Part shown: piece after piece, positions 28,601-36,059 of the stretch
Layout: each line of letters starts with the position of its first letter
Numbering within the stretch: the stretch's first letter is position 1
Source of the DNA: Scolanthus callimorphus
Taxonomy: Eukaryota; Cnidaria; Anthozoa; Actiniaria; Edwardsiidae
Direction of reading: 5' to 3'
Assembly: GCA_033964015.1 (NCBI GenBank)
Contig: CM066912.1
Location: forward strand, 23,719,605-23,783,604
DNA: 64,000 nt
The notes under the pieces: generated by a model
Told to the model about the DNA's origin: nothing
Databases searched by the model: none
The model's input: the letters and a program-made list of their open reading frames with translations, nothing else
Made by a program: the position numbers and the translations under genes

Positions 28601-31600
28601 CTTGAGTAGTAGAAAGCTTTTGAAGAATCCATAGTAGCTAAATCCTACTTGAAGAAGACAAAATATATTGTGTCATTTACTGCTCTCAAGTGAGTAGGTC
28701 TGCTATTTCAGTCATAAACTATTATGGCCAGCTTGAAACAGGGCAAAAAATAGGACCTCATTTTTAATTCAGTAACATTTTGTTTGACAGAATTGTAACA
28801 TGCTGCTATAGAGTTAATTAATTCAAATTTGAATGGCAAAACTTCTACTGGAACTAGTTTTACAGATAGAGGACCATTGTATATGCTTTGGGAATTCCAT
28901 GGAGGAGCAAGTGCCAGCTAAATAAATTATTAACCTGATAAGTGCAGAAGAGCACTGACATGACAGTCAACTGTCCCATAGGTGGATGAAAAGTTTTTAT
29001 TAAAGCCTGAAGCAATCCATTTGACCAATGTTGACATTCTTTGTTTTTTTGTCATCTATATAACTTCTTCTACAAGTATATCACAAAGTGCAAAAAAGCT
29101 GGTAGTCATCAGAGTTTGATCAGCTACTTTGAAAACATTTTACAGTGCTGGCTCATTTTCATCTGCTAACAGTCATGGCAAAAATGGCATAGTTGTTGTC
29201 AATAGATGTATTTGTTTAAAATAGAGAATAAAATAAAATTATTTCATTTTTCTGACTTATTAAATTAGGAGACAATATAAGCAAACAGAATATGTCAAAA
29301 TCAAACAAACCAACTTGCTTACAATACTGTCCTGCCAGATATCCCCCTCAAAAAGAGGCAGAGATGTTTTCCATGACAGATCTAGTTGCCACAGTGAGGG
29401 TGAAATATCTAAACTGGATGGTACTAGAGTTATCCCAAGCTTCACTCATGTCACATGTCAAGAAACTGTGAGCATGCATGTAAGCAAGTGAAGTTTAGAA
29501 TGTATGCAAGTTCAGACATAAGTATTCTTGAGTTTCCAGGTGTTACAGTATTTTTAGTCTTTTTTTATATTCAAGAAAACTTTATGGGAATTCCTTGATT
29601 TATTTATACCATAGTTTTTGTTATCATTTTACCTTAAATGCTATTGGCCTATCTTCTAGTATTAATGAAAGCTTTTATAGAAGGTCTAAGCTCTAAGATA
29701 TAGCTTCTCACAGGTTCTGAAATCAGGCACAATAACACAAAGGAAGTCATTTCTAGCAACAATTTTGCTCTGGTAATTCTGATATTCTTGTTCTGTCATT
29801 GGATACTGATATGCTTTAGATCATATGTCAGACTGTGACAAGTTCTCGTAATGCAGAATGCATACTTCTCCATGTGTCCATGTCCCAGTGCAGTTCTTCA
29901 TGGTGTTAGTTTTTTAAATCAATTTTTACAAACTCTTGTATCTTAATTACACTCCATGACCGAGCAGCATACGCAAATCTTGAAATATGACAATCGCTAT
30001 CTTCTGCTAAAACATCAGGCAGTTCTTGTAAGCCATAATCATCGCTTGTGACGAAAATTTGCAAGGAATTTACAGAAGAAGACGCGATTAAAATAGGAGA
30101 CGTGGTAGCGAACGTTTACACGAGTTGAAGTCATTTGTTGAAATTCAAGAGAATCTGTAAAGTAAATGTTTTGTTCCTCGACAACAACGTCCCCTGAAGC
30201 TTTTTCTTGCAAAATTTCTCATCTTGGGCAGGGTATGACGGTTGAACTCATCATAAATATTGAGAAAACATCCTTCCTTTGCACTGCTCCGTGTTCGAAC
30301 GCGCCGCCATCTTGCTACTATCACAGAAATATGCAACCGCTGACCGCGACTCAAGTCCTGGCGAACGTACTGCTTTGGCGCGCATTTATGCCCGCTGTGC
30401 CTTCAAATAAAAGTTTAAAAAAAAGATTTTCAGCTAAATTCACTACAAAGAATACTTGACACAGTATTTGTCTCTTGTAATACAAATCTTAAACATGTGA
30501 CAATAGGAAAATAAAGGCCTGAATATCAGAAATGACCTGTTTACAAAAGGCAAAGCAGAGCCAAAATTACTCTAAGCTATGAATTCGGGTCTATCCGGAG
30601 AAAATGAAAACTACAGGGAACCTAATAGCAGCAAAAGGTAAAAGCTACATATAAAGTCAAAATTTATTAAGAATCCAAGAAACTTGGAAGCTAAAAATAA
30701 TAACAGAAAGCGAGTTCAAACTTTGTGCTTACCGAACTGATGTCGTTGATATTTCTTTCTCCATCTCGTTGAGTAGAATTCATTTTTACTTGACATCCGC
30801 TTTTGCACAAAACCCATTCCTCAATATACAGTCGGCTAAATAACATTGCAATTTTCTGTTATTATCAATGCTGTTGAATCCAGTTCTGGCTCCCTGTAGC
30901 TCCCTGTTTAGTGTAGATCTGAAAATGCGTTTTCGAAGAACACGTTTTGCAGCTTTCCAGGTTTTGCGAAACTAAAGATGTTTTTCTTGAAAGCGTTACA
31001 AGCTCAAGTTTAAGTTCAAAATTGTTCAAGTGAAGCATGTTCTCGGAAATATCTGTAAAAGAATTGATTCCGAAGTATTTTGACATCCATACTAGTAAGA
31101 GATTGATCACTTTTGAGCAAATGTGACATGGTTTTCAAACACGGGTTTCTTGTCGAGCGAGTCGACGCGGGCGCGTGTTTTTTGAGTTACTTCGGCGGGA
31201 AATGTACGAGGCGACTTCCGGTTCGCAAAAAGTTTGAGAAAAGTGCCATATAATAAACAACTTACTAACCTCTGCCGTTCGGTCATTACGGGAAATATCA
31301 AACCTCAGCTTTGGTGCATCAACCTCGCCGAAGACGGCTCGGTTGATACACCAAAGCTTCGGTTTGATATTTCCCGTAATGACCTCACCATCGGTTAGTA
31401 AGTAGTAATATTTTTCGTAAATTTGATGCAAATGACGAAAATCCTATTTTCGCAGCTCATGTTTGAAACCAGAACTTTTGGCAGTGAGCACATATCCCAA
31501 TTCCAACCAAATTGCAGTAAGTGATCAAACGTTATGTTATTTTTCGTACGTTTCGGTGAAAATTACGAAAACCCTGTTATTTTGAGTTTTGGCCGACTTT

Positions 31601-34600
31601 CCGATTTGACTTTTGCAATACTTTGAACGTGCCAGGAGCCCATAAGTAGGAGTCTCCAACTGGCTGATAAAAATGAGGCACCGTTTTTCCTGACCTACCG
31701 ATTTTTAGAATAGAGTTGCTAGGTTAATCTTTTGCCTGGTCATGAAGTGTTCTAAAAATAGATCAGTCAGTAAAAACGCTGCCTCATTGACCCTATATGG
31801 AAGATGGAAGCTCCTTCCCATGGGCTCCTGGTGTTGTAAAACCAGAAAGTTTCGTTTTGATGGTGAAAAAATTTGGTTTTGAAGCCGAGCTAGTCCTTAT
31901 TAGTTACCACCTCTCAAAGCGTGCATGAAATCACCAAGAGCTGTTCATTCATTTGATTGACCGAAGCTAAACTGCGGTTTGTTGAAAATTCCAGTTTAAT
32001 GTGGTGGCAACATATACAAATGAGTGAATACCAATCCACCACAATCAGTGTGGAATCATGTGTAAGGCCCGGCCCCGTCCACACGTATGGATCCTGATAT
32101 TTTTGAAAACGGATATTTTCTGTATCTAAAAAAATCCGTGTCCACACGGGCCGAATTTAAATCGTATTTGCCTGTCCACACGTATACGCGAAAACGATTC
32201 AAATACGAAATACTTCACCTATCGCGCATGCGCAGGATGCGAGCGCATGCGCCCTTTGAAACGCAAATGCACTGGACCCCATTCTCTTACCCAGAGCTCC
32301 CCGGCTCGTCTCCTCGCGGGGGAGGCTCTGGTGACAGCCACTGACGCATGCGCGAGATTTGATACAGAGCCGTTGAGAGAAATATCTTTCTGCGCATGCA
32401 CCAACGTTTAAAACCAGCCAATCAGCAAAGGTCCTCAAATGGATGTCCCCAGAGCCTCCCCTGCGAGCAGACGAGCTGGGGAGCTCTGGCTACGAGAATG
32501 CACTGGACCCTAACTTTGACGTCATCGTATTTGAAAACATCCGTTTTCGACCGTCCACACGAGTACGATAAATATAGTATTCGGTGGCTGTTTACCTGAC
32601 CAACAGGAACTTCATACTCAGCTGCATGGAATAGAGACATGCCAAGAGAGTAAACACAGATCTGAAAAATAAAATAAAAATATTTTTTTTTTGAAAAGTA
32701 TTTCGTTAATTGCCAACGAGCAGCCGAGCCAAGAGGCGAGGCTGCAAGGCGGCAGCATTATAGAGCCGTGCGAGGAGAAAAACTCTCGAGTTCAGAGTGG
32801 TGCACTAGCCAATCAAAGTGCCAGGATTTTGAAAGTGGTAACCAAATACTGTATCAGTAACAGAAGAGAAATCTACTATTAGACCCCTTGTCCGCTTCTG
32901 AAGTGCGCCCGTGTAGCCAACGCCGCGATGCTGTGTTTTTATATATTTCTCGCGCTGTTGTTATTGGAAATGCAAACTTACATGTATGAAATTTAGAGGT
33001 AGATATTTGTCTCTATAGTCGGCCAAATGAAATTAGGGCAGCAGTGAGTCAGAGGAACTCATATTTTCAAAAGTGCAAAAATATGATTCACTGTCTTGCT
33101 CGTTGGCACTTTTAGCGAGAGCTACAACTAGTCATATACAAAGATTATAGCTGTGGGCAGCTGCAAGCGTGCAAGAGCCCCTTTAAGTCACATCATGTGA
33201 ACGAGCAATACCGAAGTCTTTACCTTCTCAAGTCTTGCATCACTTGATAGAGCTCTACTGTCAGAATATGTCTCAGGGGCAATAAATGATCTGTCACGTG
33301 GAGATGCTGCAAACAAAAATGGGCCACTGAGCAAGAATATCAATTCCCATGATTTTTTAGACACAATCAGATCAGAGCGACAGAGCAGAAATGACCTGCT
33401 AAAATCACTTATAAATTTCAAATATTACAAGAAAACAGCCCCGTCACTTTGTGACGCTAGAAGACTTAGAATAACATTTTGTTTAGACATCACATAAGGT
33501 AGGGTAAAATGTCTCAAATTTGCAACACATTTCGCTTCTTTGCCCACAACAGTTCTTGAAGGATAGAAATGGTAAACAGTGCTGTACGCTGAAATGACCG
33601 GCGAATGGGCGCTAGCTCGATTGTCAAATGTTATGTTTGTTGTCGTACGAAAATTAGAGATTTTGAGTTATTATTGGACTCCATTTAGACTTTCTTTATT
33701 ACAGACAATATTAAAAGCACATTAAACAATTACTTTATGCAGTGATTTCTTTTGAGCTATGTTTTTAAAATTTTTAGCGGCACAACTGTGTTTTTGCGAA
33801 GGCTTCTGTGGTTTTCTTTTCCAAAAATCTGTCTCGTATTCAGTTAAATATTTCGAAACGGGTGGGCAATTGCTTTAGCTCAAAACAACAATTTAGTTTC
33901 TACACTTATTTGTCTAGTAAAAGTTTTTTAAATTCTAAAGCTTTCGAAAGATAGAGAAACCATGTTTTGCTTTTTGAAAAGCAAATCCTCGTGATGTACG
34001 TGACTGAGGGCACAAAGCTGTGGTCGGGGAAGCCATCAGTGTTGCTCTCGGACAGACTGATTTTAGCCAATCAGAAACGTTTGCGCAGACAACCCGATTA
34101 TTTCAGCATTAGAGCATACTTTCTATGACTTTATCGGTGCAATAGAGCACTTGTGATGTTGGGAGAGACACGAGAACGTTGTAAATCACTAGCCGCAGGC
34201 GAGTGATTTTAAAACGTTTTGAGTGTCTATCCCAACATCACAAGTGCTCTATTCGCCGATAAACCTTTCCAGGTTTTCCAAGAGCTGTTTGAACCTGCCA
34301 GCACACCTATTACAAAACAAGTAATTTTACCTGAATGAAGGGAAAATTTGACATGTCCATTATGGCAAAGTAACAAGGTTTCAGGCGTAATAGTGAACTT
34401 GCCAAAGTTCTTCTGCCGTGCCTTTCCTGGAAAGACAAATAACATTGAATTTAGTTAGAACATTTCAGCAAATTGAACAGGGCTTCTGAGATTTTTAGCT
34501 TCAAATTCGCGGGAAAAAACACAAATCAATTTTGCTGCAAAATTCGCAGAAAACGACCGATTTCGCGGGATTTTTTAGGCTCAAATTCATGAGGAAAAAA

Positions 34601-35732
34601 ACAGCGGATTTCTGCGGGTCGAATTCGGGTGAAAAAACGGCCAATCGCGTGTGAATTTTACAAGCAAATTTCAGAGAAAATGGTTGCATGGGTTGAGGCA
34701 ATAACTATTGCGTGTCCCTTTTAGGAATTGTTTTATAAACAAATGTCATCATTTGCTATTACAACAACAATGCACTGAGAAATGCACTTATAGCAACGCT
34801 TCTTACATCCCCCAGGGGGGGGGGGACTCCCATATGTTTGGGGCAAGGTGCTCGTCGGGAACTTTCGATTCGACCCCTAAAAGGTACCAAACATGGCGTC
34901 ACTTAGGTGGTTTTGACCCCTAAAAGGTACCAACAAGACGTATTTTCCCTCGTTTCTTAGGTCTGAAATTCACGCTACCAACATGTGTGATTTGCTTGAT
35001 TTGCAAGAACGGACCTCTAACAGGTATCTATCGGGAAAAAAATACACGTTTTCGAATTTTACCCCCAAAAAGGTACCAGAGGCCCGATTTTAAACCCTAA
35101 AAGGTATGACGAGCACCCCCGCCCAAAAAATATGGGAGTCCCCCTCCCGGGCTTACATCTTGGCTAGTATCCAGTTTTCACGAAATTTGAATGTAGTTGT
35201 ACTCGAGTCAGTGGCGAAAGATGCGACCTAAATTTGCAGGTTTACCTTTGTTTTTAAGGCAAGTAGATAACTTGAAAAGCCGAAACAAGTTTCAAATATG
35301 CTGTGTCATTATCATTCTTTAATCTTTATAGCAAATCTTACAGATTTCGTGCACTCTGGTATATTTCAAGGATTTACCCAAATTCCGCTAGCCTGTGTAG
35401 CGTCTCTACTAAAGGGAAGGGGAGGGAGTCAGGTTAACAAAAAACGGCTAACGTGCCATGGCCGACTCCCTCCCTTTCCCTTTAGAGCTGCTACACATGC
35501 TAAAATTTCACAACAGTGCAAAATACCAGAAGCATGTCAAATTTTCATACATTTATATCAGGGTCCAAAATTAATTTTTGCAGGAATCATAATACACACC
35601 TCTAAGAAAGATATCATGAAGGGCTTGCGTTGACTGACAGAGCACTGGCCACACCTCTTCCTCTGCAAGAGGACCACCCCGTACCTCCAGCACCTCAGCT
35701 AAGGTGACTGTATTGGCTGTTAGTGCAGGCAT
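1..35732 (-). CDS. PTPN13: PTPN13-type tyrosine phosphatase scaffold, N-terminal part (runs off left edge)
   Basis: The gene reads right to left. By splicing phase I join about 29 coding exons (about 1,880 residues): KIND (residues about 8-165), linker, FERM (about 519-872), linker, PDZ1 (about 1145-1235), linker, PDZ2 (about 1427-1515), PDZ3 (about 1541-1622) and more linker. Order and spacing fit vertebrate PTPN13, including the long PDZ1-PDZ2 gap and short PDZ2-PDZ3 gap. In that family the protein is a cortical scaffold whose C-terminal phosphatase acts on phosphotyrosine; here PDZ4, PDZ5 and the catalytic domain are out of view. The start is the ATG at 35732; the spliced leader carries in-frame TAG codons just upstream. 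Exon phases agree at all junctions except two ambiguous ones (24356/22067 and 17161/17120), so I see no frame break. FRMPD2 shares KIND-FERM-PDZ, but the linkers and the absence of a stop after PDZ3 favour PTPN13. Confidence 0.93.
130..690. repeat. Dispersed repeat copy 1 (pair with 5345-5960)
   Basis: Blocks here recur at 5345-5960 in the same order and direction: CTCACCTCACGGTG near 140 and TTCACCTCACGGTG near 5354, CCTAGGTC with GAGAGAT, TTAATCATCG, and AGAATCTGCTTGGAAC with GATTGGCTAAT. The copies are diverged. No coding is seen. It lies in the intron left of the exon at 1652. Confidence 0.6.
2163..2400. repeat. Compound CAA/CAG/CGA trinucleotide tract
   Basis: Nearly pure (CAA)n broken by CAG and by two CGA blocks (about 2235 and 2360). 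A unit with AACCATCACAACAAC occurs twice, near 2170 and 2258, so the tract has been duplicated. It is intronic and ends about 60 bases from the donor of the PDZ3 exon at 2461. Long open frames here on both strands are products of the repeat. Confidence 0.9.
2461..4397 (-). CDS. PTPN13: PTPN13 PDZ2 and PDZ3 exons with following linker
   Basis: Exons 4397-4338, 4115-3764 and 3126-2461. PDZ2 starts TFEVELEKDGASLGISVS and continues GGIYVKSLMLNGPADLDG and GDRILEVNGVSLVGVTHKQA. PDZ3 starts FTVELVKGIGGLGLSLVGG and, after a phase-1 intron, continues LRIKKMFPGQPAA and VGDIILEVNGKTLENAS. Only about 25 residues separate the two domains, as in PTPN13. The rest of the 666-base exon is a Ser/Pro/Lys-rich linker. 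A hairpin MITE ends 28 bases from the donor at 3764. Confidence 0.95.
3549..3736. mobile_element. Hairpin MITE, family 1 copy a
   Basis: Terminal inverted repeats GCGTTCAACCCTGAAGCT and AGCTTCAGGGTTGAACGC are exact; inner arms also pair (TTTTGTCCAGAAGTAGTCGC with GCGACAACTTCTCGACAAAA). The core CTCTGATTGGCTGAAAAATA is shared with 37806-37985. It sits 28 bases beyond the PTPN13 donor at 3764. Confidence 0.85.
4763..5307 (-). CDS. PTPN13: PTPN13 PDZ1-PDZ2 linker exon
   Basis: One exon of 545 bases, in phase with PDZ1 upstream and PDZ2 downstream. It encodes a disordered-looking linker of about 180 residues with an SPRSP repeat cluster (SPRSPRSPLSPRSP near 5130-5175) and Gln-rich runs. Such SP-rich stretches are usual targets of proline-directed kinases (inference). 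The plus-strand open frame over the same DNA (4995-5201) is its shadow. Confidence 0.9.
5345..5960. repeat. Dispersed repeat copy 2 with internal tandem duplication
   Basis: The counterpart of 130-690. Inside it a block of about 140 bases at 5473-5613 repeats at 5625-5765 (period 152), including CCCTCCCTTCAATGTTGTCC and GGAGGGGAAGGGAGGACGAC. It begins about 35 bases from the acceptor of the PTPN13 exon at 5307. Confidence 0.7.
6469..7781 (-). CDS. PTPN13: PTPN13 PDZ1 exons
   Basis: Exons 7781-7689, 7256-7149 and 6603-6469. The reading REIEIIKLRKEPGKGLG, then GFTILGGENSKRLDLGIYVK, then GDRILAVNGLSLERVTHEYA gives a complete PDZ fold with a GLGF-type carboxylate-binding loop (GLGFTI across the splice). 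The phrase RLDLGI with GG and AxxDGRLKAGDR is the PTPN13 PDZ1 pattern. All three exons end in phase 1, so they are symmetrical and could be skipped without frame loss. PDZ domains bind C-terminal tails of membrane receptors. Confidence 0.95.
6783..6981. mobile_element. Hairpin MITE, family 2 copy a
   Basis: AATAGACCTATTCGACTTGG at the left pairs imperfectly with CAAGCCAAATAGGTAT at the right. The inner motif ATCACGTGACATTCCCATGA is shared with 10213-10394. Lies in the PDZ1 intron. Confidence 0.7.
8062..11744 (-). CDS. PTPN13: PTPN13 FERM-PDZ1 linker exons
   Basis: A large exon, 11744-11043 (702 bases), and a small one, 8136-8062. The large exon encodes a Ser/Pro/Arg/Gln-rich, probably disordered stretch, for example PDLPLPREYPSEEPLRLPRQ and repeated SMSQ motifs. 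The donor chosen at 11043 leaves phase 1, which fits the next exon. The frame stays open past this donor for 66 codons, ending at a stop at 10846, and that tail looks protein-like (Ser/Arg-rich, RRSILKLKRFSTF). A second phase-1 GT lies inside it after the codons for FSTFN, so a longer version of the exon is also possible. Confidence 0.85.
8137..11042. other. PTPN13 intron between exons 11744-11043 and 8136-8062
   Basis: About 2.9 kb. It holds the open-frame tail down to 10846 and MITE 10213-10394. The 8.4-9.9 kb part has short open frames with no recognisable domain, and I see no second gene. Confidence 0.6.
10213..10394. mobile_element. Hairpin MITE, family 2 copy b
   Basis: Left end AATAGACCTTCTCGGCTTGG and right end CCAAGCCGAGGAGGTCTATT pair almost fully; the next bases (GCGTAATGTTTT with AAAACATTACGC) also pair. 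It carries CACGTGGCATTCCCATGAGT as in copy a. Confidence 0.85.
12485..18830 (-). CDS. PTPN13: PTPN13 FERM domain exons
   Basis: Exons 18830-18762, 18147-18064, 17543-17453, 17231-17161, 17120-17020, 15928-15745, 14812-14657, 14328-14263, 13959-13891, 13521-13445 and 12579-12485. F1 includes FGLVQNK and YFLDLDVKLSKYAPPKW. F2 includes FRVKFYVES, HHQFYLQLRRDLLEGRL and EEAAFILAGLALQAETGDY. F3 includes LFLGICVRGLTVYE, LSFKKKKFFIEP and CTAFHRFQMKMRARL. These match FERM landmarks of PTPN13 and of the band 4.1 family, which bind membrane proteins and phosphoinositides. The exon at 17120 uses an acceptor four bases inside the stronger-looking one (see findings). Elsewhere phases agree. Confidence 0.95.
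12638..12911. mobile_element. TA-flanked MITE (GAGCAGATTTCG family), copy 1
   Basis: Starts TAGAGCAGATTTCGTATGAC and ends with its inverse (GTCATACGAAATTTGCTCTA). Just upstream TAGAGTAGATTTCGCATGAC repeats the tip, suggesting a second insertion or a tip duplication. The interior is GC-rich (CCGCGAC motifs). Target site probably TA, as in mariner-derived MITEs. Confidence 0.85.
14857..15165. repeat. Hexamer-like minisatellite of CATTGT/CATTAC units
   Basis: Irregular repeats of TTGTCATTACCAATTGTCAT type units fill about 300 bases immediately upstream (in gene direction) of the FERM exon at 14812. Open frames here are repeat products. Confidence 0.85.
15340..15556. repeat. GGGCTCGAAATT/'tagtcgcca' superfamily fragment
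   Basis: GGTCGCCAATGGCGTCTAGA and a right end ATGTTAATGTCGAGCCCTGC match elements at 51467-51663 and 59126-59497. The left terminus is degraded. Intronic in PTPN13. Confidence 0.55.
16120..16420. repeat. Foldback repeat with 'ccctgac' internal units
   Basis: AAGGTTCCCACTC near 16130 is inverted as GAGTGGGAGCCCT near 16415. Between them TTCCCTGACCTT-type units repeat four times. Probably a MITE; ends not exact. Confidence 0.5.
17818..18020. mobile_element. MITE with TTA flanks
   Basis: GGGGCCGACCATTTGAC at the left, GTCAAATGGTCGGCCC at the right, both bordered by TTA. A 3-bp TTA duplication is the PIF/Harbinger pattern (TWA). It carries a 17-18 base C run near the right end. Left end lies about 270 bases from the FERM exon 17543-17453. 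Confidence 0.75.
19077..19415. mobile_element. MITE, TACTGTCGGTTGCA ends
   Basis: TACTGTCGGTTGCATCTACC and TAGCTGCAACCGACGGTA are inverted, as are CCGTCTACACA and TGTGTAGACGG. About 340 bases, non-coding, in a PTPN13 intron. Confidence 0.75.
20150..25565 (-). CDS. PTPN13: PTPN13 KIND-FERM linker exons
   Basis: Exons 25565-25503, 24592 to 24361 or 24356, 22067-21788, 21200-20954 and 20318-20150. The translation is low-complexity, rich in Ser, Pro, Arg and acidic residues (for example SRSPGSDDEYYESTLL), with no fold I recognise. That is typical of the disordered segment between KIND and FERM, which probably carries phosphorylation sites. Phases from 22067 onward are consistent (280, 247, 169 bases). 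At the 24.36-kb donor two GT sites compete: the better-looking one, after position 24361, leaves phase 1 and would put a stop in the next exon. The one after 24356 keeps the frame. A small unseen exon between them would also solve this. Confidence 0.85.
20356..20640. mobile_element. GAGCAGATTTCG family, diverged one-ended copy
   Basis: Begins AGAGCGGATTTTGTATGACT and GTGAAAAAAGCCGCGACACG, then the GC-rich interior of the family. No matching right terminus is visible; the following sequence (20667 on) is another element. Confidence 0.6.
20667..20868. mobile_element. MITE, AGGGCCTGTTCACGTG ends
   Basis: Left AGGGCCTGTTCACGTG, right CATGTGAGCAGGCCCTTA. About 200 bases; abuts the diverged element 20356-20640. 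Confidence 0.65.
21446..21778. mobile_element. MITE-like foldback, AAGGCCGGTTTAC ends
   Basis: AAGGCCGGTTTACTCTTTCG at left; GCAAGTGTGAACGGGACTTT at right is its imperfect inverse. Rich in CGCGAC and AAAATTGC motifs. Ends about 10 bases from the donor of PTPN13 exon 22067-21788. Confidence 0.6.
22282..23477. mobile_element. 1.2-kb foldback element with TTAA ends
   Basis: Two arms of about 460 bases (22282-22742 and 23019-23477) are near-perfect inverse copies around a loop of about 275 bases. Tips read TTAAGGAGGCTGCCTAC and GTAGGCAGCCTCCTTAA. TTAA at both ends is the target site of piggyBac elements. No transposase is encoded. The arms differ by only a few bases (for example CACCCGTG against CATGGGTG), so the inverted structure is young or kept alike by conversion. 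Confidence 0.9.
23540..23697 (+). repeat. 21/22-base minisatellite
   Basis: About seven copies of GTCCGACCAATTTTCAGATA with 21 or 22 bases per unit. A change of unit length switches the reading frame midway. Starts about 60 bases after the foldback element. Confidence 0.9.
23985..24300. repeat. Repeat of CCACCCTGGAATT units, copy 1
   Basis: Phrases such as GACCACCCACCCTGGAATTC recur about five times at irregular spacing. The left end (GGGCAGTCCCAAAAAAAATC) matches, inverted, the right end of 40455-40600. Overlaps no exon; the PTPN13 exon 24592-24356 is next to it. Confidence 0.7.
24817..25047. mobile_element. MITE, AAGGCCCATTTACAC ends
   Basis: AAGGCCCATTTACACGACAT left; GGTGTAAATGGGGCTTT right. 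About 230 bases, in a PTPN13 linker intron. Confidence 0.65.
25731..35732 (-). CDS. PTPN13: PTPN13 exons for the KIND domain
   Basis: Exons at 35732-35600 (start codon; acceptor at 35752), 34426-34331, 33306-33224, 32661-32596, 26292-26200 and 25817-25731. The first exon encodes LAEVLEVRGGPLAEEEVW, the classic opening of KIND domains. Exon three has SFIAPE, the fourth YSLGMSLFHAAEYEVP, the fifth VLLAMCEESDYSRANLTRVL, all in the order known from PTPN13. KIND is a kinase-like fold without catalytic residues that binds partner proteins. Lengths 133, 96, 83, 66, 93 and 87 keep one frame. Donor and acceptor dinucleotides are GT-AG throughout. The domain is split by a 6.3-kb intron (26293-32595) filled with repeats. 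Confidence 0.93.
26641..30395. mobile_element. Candidate 3.75-kb element bounded by inverted arms
   Basis: GCGGGCATAAACGCGCGCCA at 26642 recurs inverted at 30364-30395 (GCGGGCATAAATGCGCGCCA on the minus strand), and pairing continues through CAGTACGTT with about three mismatches over 32 bases. Flanks do not show a target duplication. The interior is AT-rich and has no transposase. Could be a large non-autonomous element or two solo copies. Confidence 0.4.
28005..28265 (+). repeat. Direct duplication of about 120 bases
   Basis: A block ending ATGTTTCTGTACTTACAGAA, TCCTGCACTGTATA and TTGAATTG occurs at 28005-28110 and again at 28147-28265. Inside the AT-rich candidate element. Confidence 0.75.
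31260..31403. mobile_element. Hairpin MITE, CTTACTAACC ends
   Basis: ACTTACTAACC and GGTTAGTAAGT pair, then GGTCATTACGGGAAATATCA with TGATATTTCCCGTAATGACC. Nearly perfect hairpin with a short GCCGAAGACGGC centre. Confidence 0.85.
32076..32588. repeat. Composite repeat with 'cgtccacacg' ends and nested foldback
   Basis: CCGTCCACACGTATGGATCC at the left and CGTCCACACGAGTACGATAA at the right enclose an inner unit, about 32267-32515, whose CCAGAGCTCCCC and GGGGAGCTCTGG pair and whose GAGGCTCTGGTGACAG and GTCCCCAGAGCCTCCC flank a core. The inner unit is the same family as 41458-41945. The composite ends less than 10 bases from the donor of KIND exon 32661-32596. Confidence 0.6.
34130..34263. mobile_element. 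Hairpin MITE, TTTATCGGTGCAATAG ends
   Basis: AGAGCACTTGTGATGTTGGG and CCCAACATCACAAGTGCTCT are exact inverses, with TTTATCGG and CCGATAAA at the tips. 134 bases, 67 bases from KIND exon 34426-34331. Confidence 0.85.
34810..35151. mobile_element. hAT-like MITE of the CCCAGGGG type, TSD CTTACATC
   Basis: Left tip CCCCAGGGGGGGGGGACTCC, right tip GGAGTCCCCCTCCCGGG. The 8-bp CTTACATC occurs directly outside both ends (34802-34809 and 35152-35159). Inside, units like ACCCCTAAAAGGTACC repeat. An 8-bp duplication is the hAT signature. Confidence 0.9.
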
Positions 35733-35822
35733 GCTGGTCTTGTCAAAAAGACCTGTTACAAAGAAAGAGTAATATTTGAAATATTAACTTTTTTCTTGTA
35801 ATACTGTCCCTTTACATGTAAA

Positions 35823-36059
35823 CAGGGCTCGAAATAGAAAACAAATTTAGCCTGCCATTTTTTCAAGTTTTTCAAGCCACGCAAATTTTGGCCTGCCATA
35901 ATCTTCTTTGCTGCTGTCAAATTTGAGAGACTATGGGAACCTGTCCCAAGACTAGTTAATAAAATCTCGCCTGCCATTATATTATTTCTTAATCATTATT
36001 TTGGCCTGCCAATCCTACATTTTGGCCTGACATTTGGCAGGCTGCTATTTCGAGCCCTG
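35823..36059. mobile_element. Foldback MITE, CAGGGCTCGAAATAG ends
   Basis: CAGGGCTCGAAATAG and CTATTTCGAGCCCTG are exact inverses. Internal unit TTTGGCCTGCCA recurs four times. Same tip as elements at 41005, 49709 and, with changes, 51467 and 59126. Confidence 0.85.

Larger units (their letters stand above)
26293..32595. other. 6.3-kb PTPN13 intron splitting the KIND domain
   Basis: Holds the 26641-30395 inverted pair, MITE 31260-31403 and repeat 32076-32588. The part from 27.0 to 30.3 kb is AT-rich with no recognisable coding. A minus-strand ATG with a following GT near 30.75 kb has no support as an exon. Confidence 0.7.

Noticed and set aside
30720..30830. Small minus-strand exon with ATG near 30780
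   Set aside because: A donor-like GTAAGC is present, but the KIND exons on both sides (32596 and 26292) already join in phase and match the family without a gap.
34130..34263. Near-perfect hairpin as a microRNA precursor
   Set aside because: The pairing reaches the outer tips, as in MITEs, and many unrelated hairpins of this kind fill the window.
1..35732. Minus-strand gene as FRMPD2 rather than PTPN13
   Set aside because: FRMPD2 shares KIND-FERM-PDZ, but the long PDZ1-PDZ2 linker, closely spaced PDZ2-PDZ3 and an open frame continuing past PDZ3 fit PTPN13; the phosphatase domain itself is not in view.
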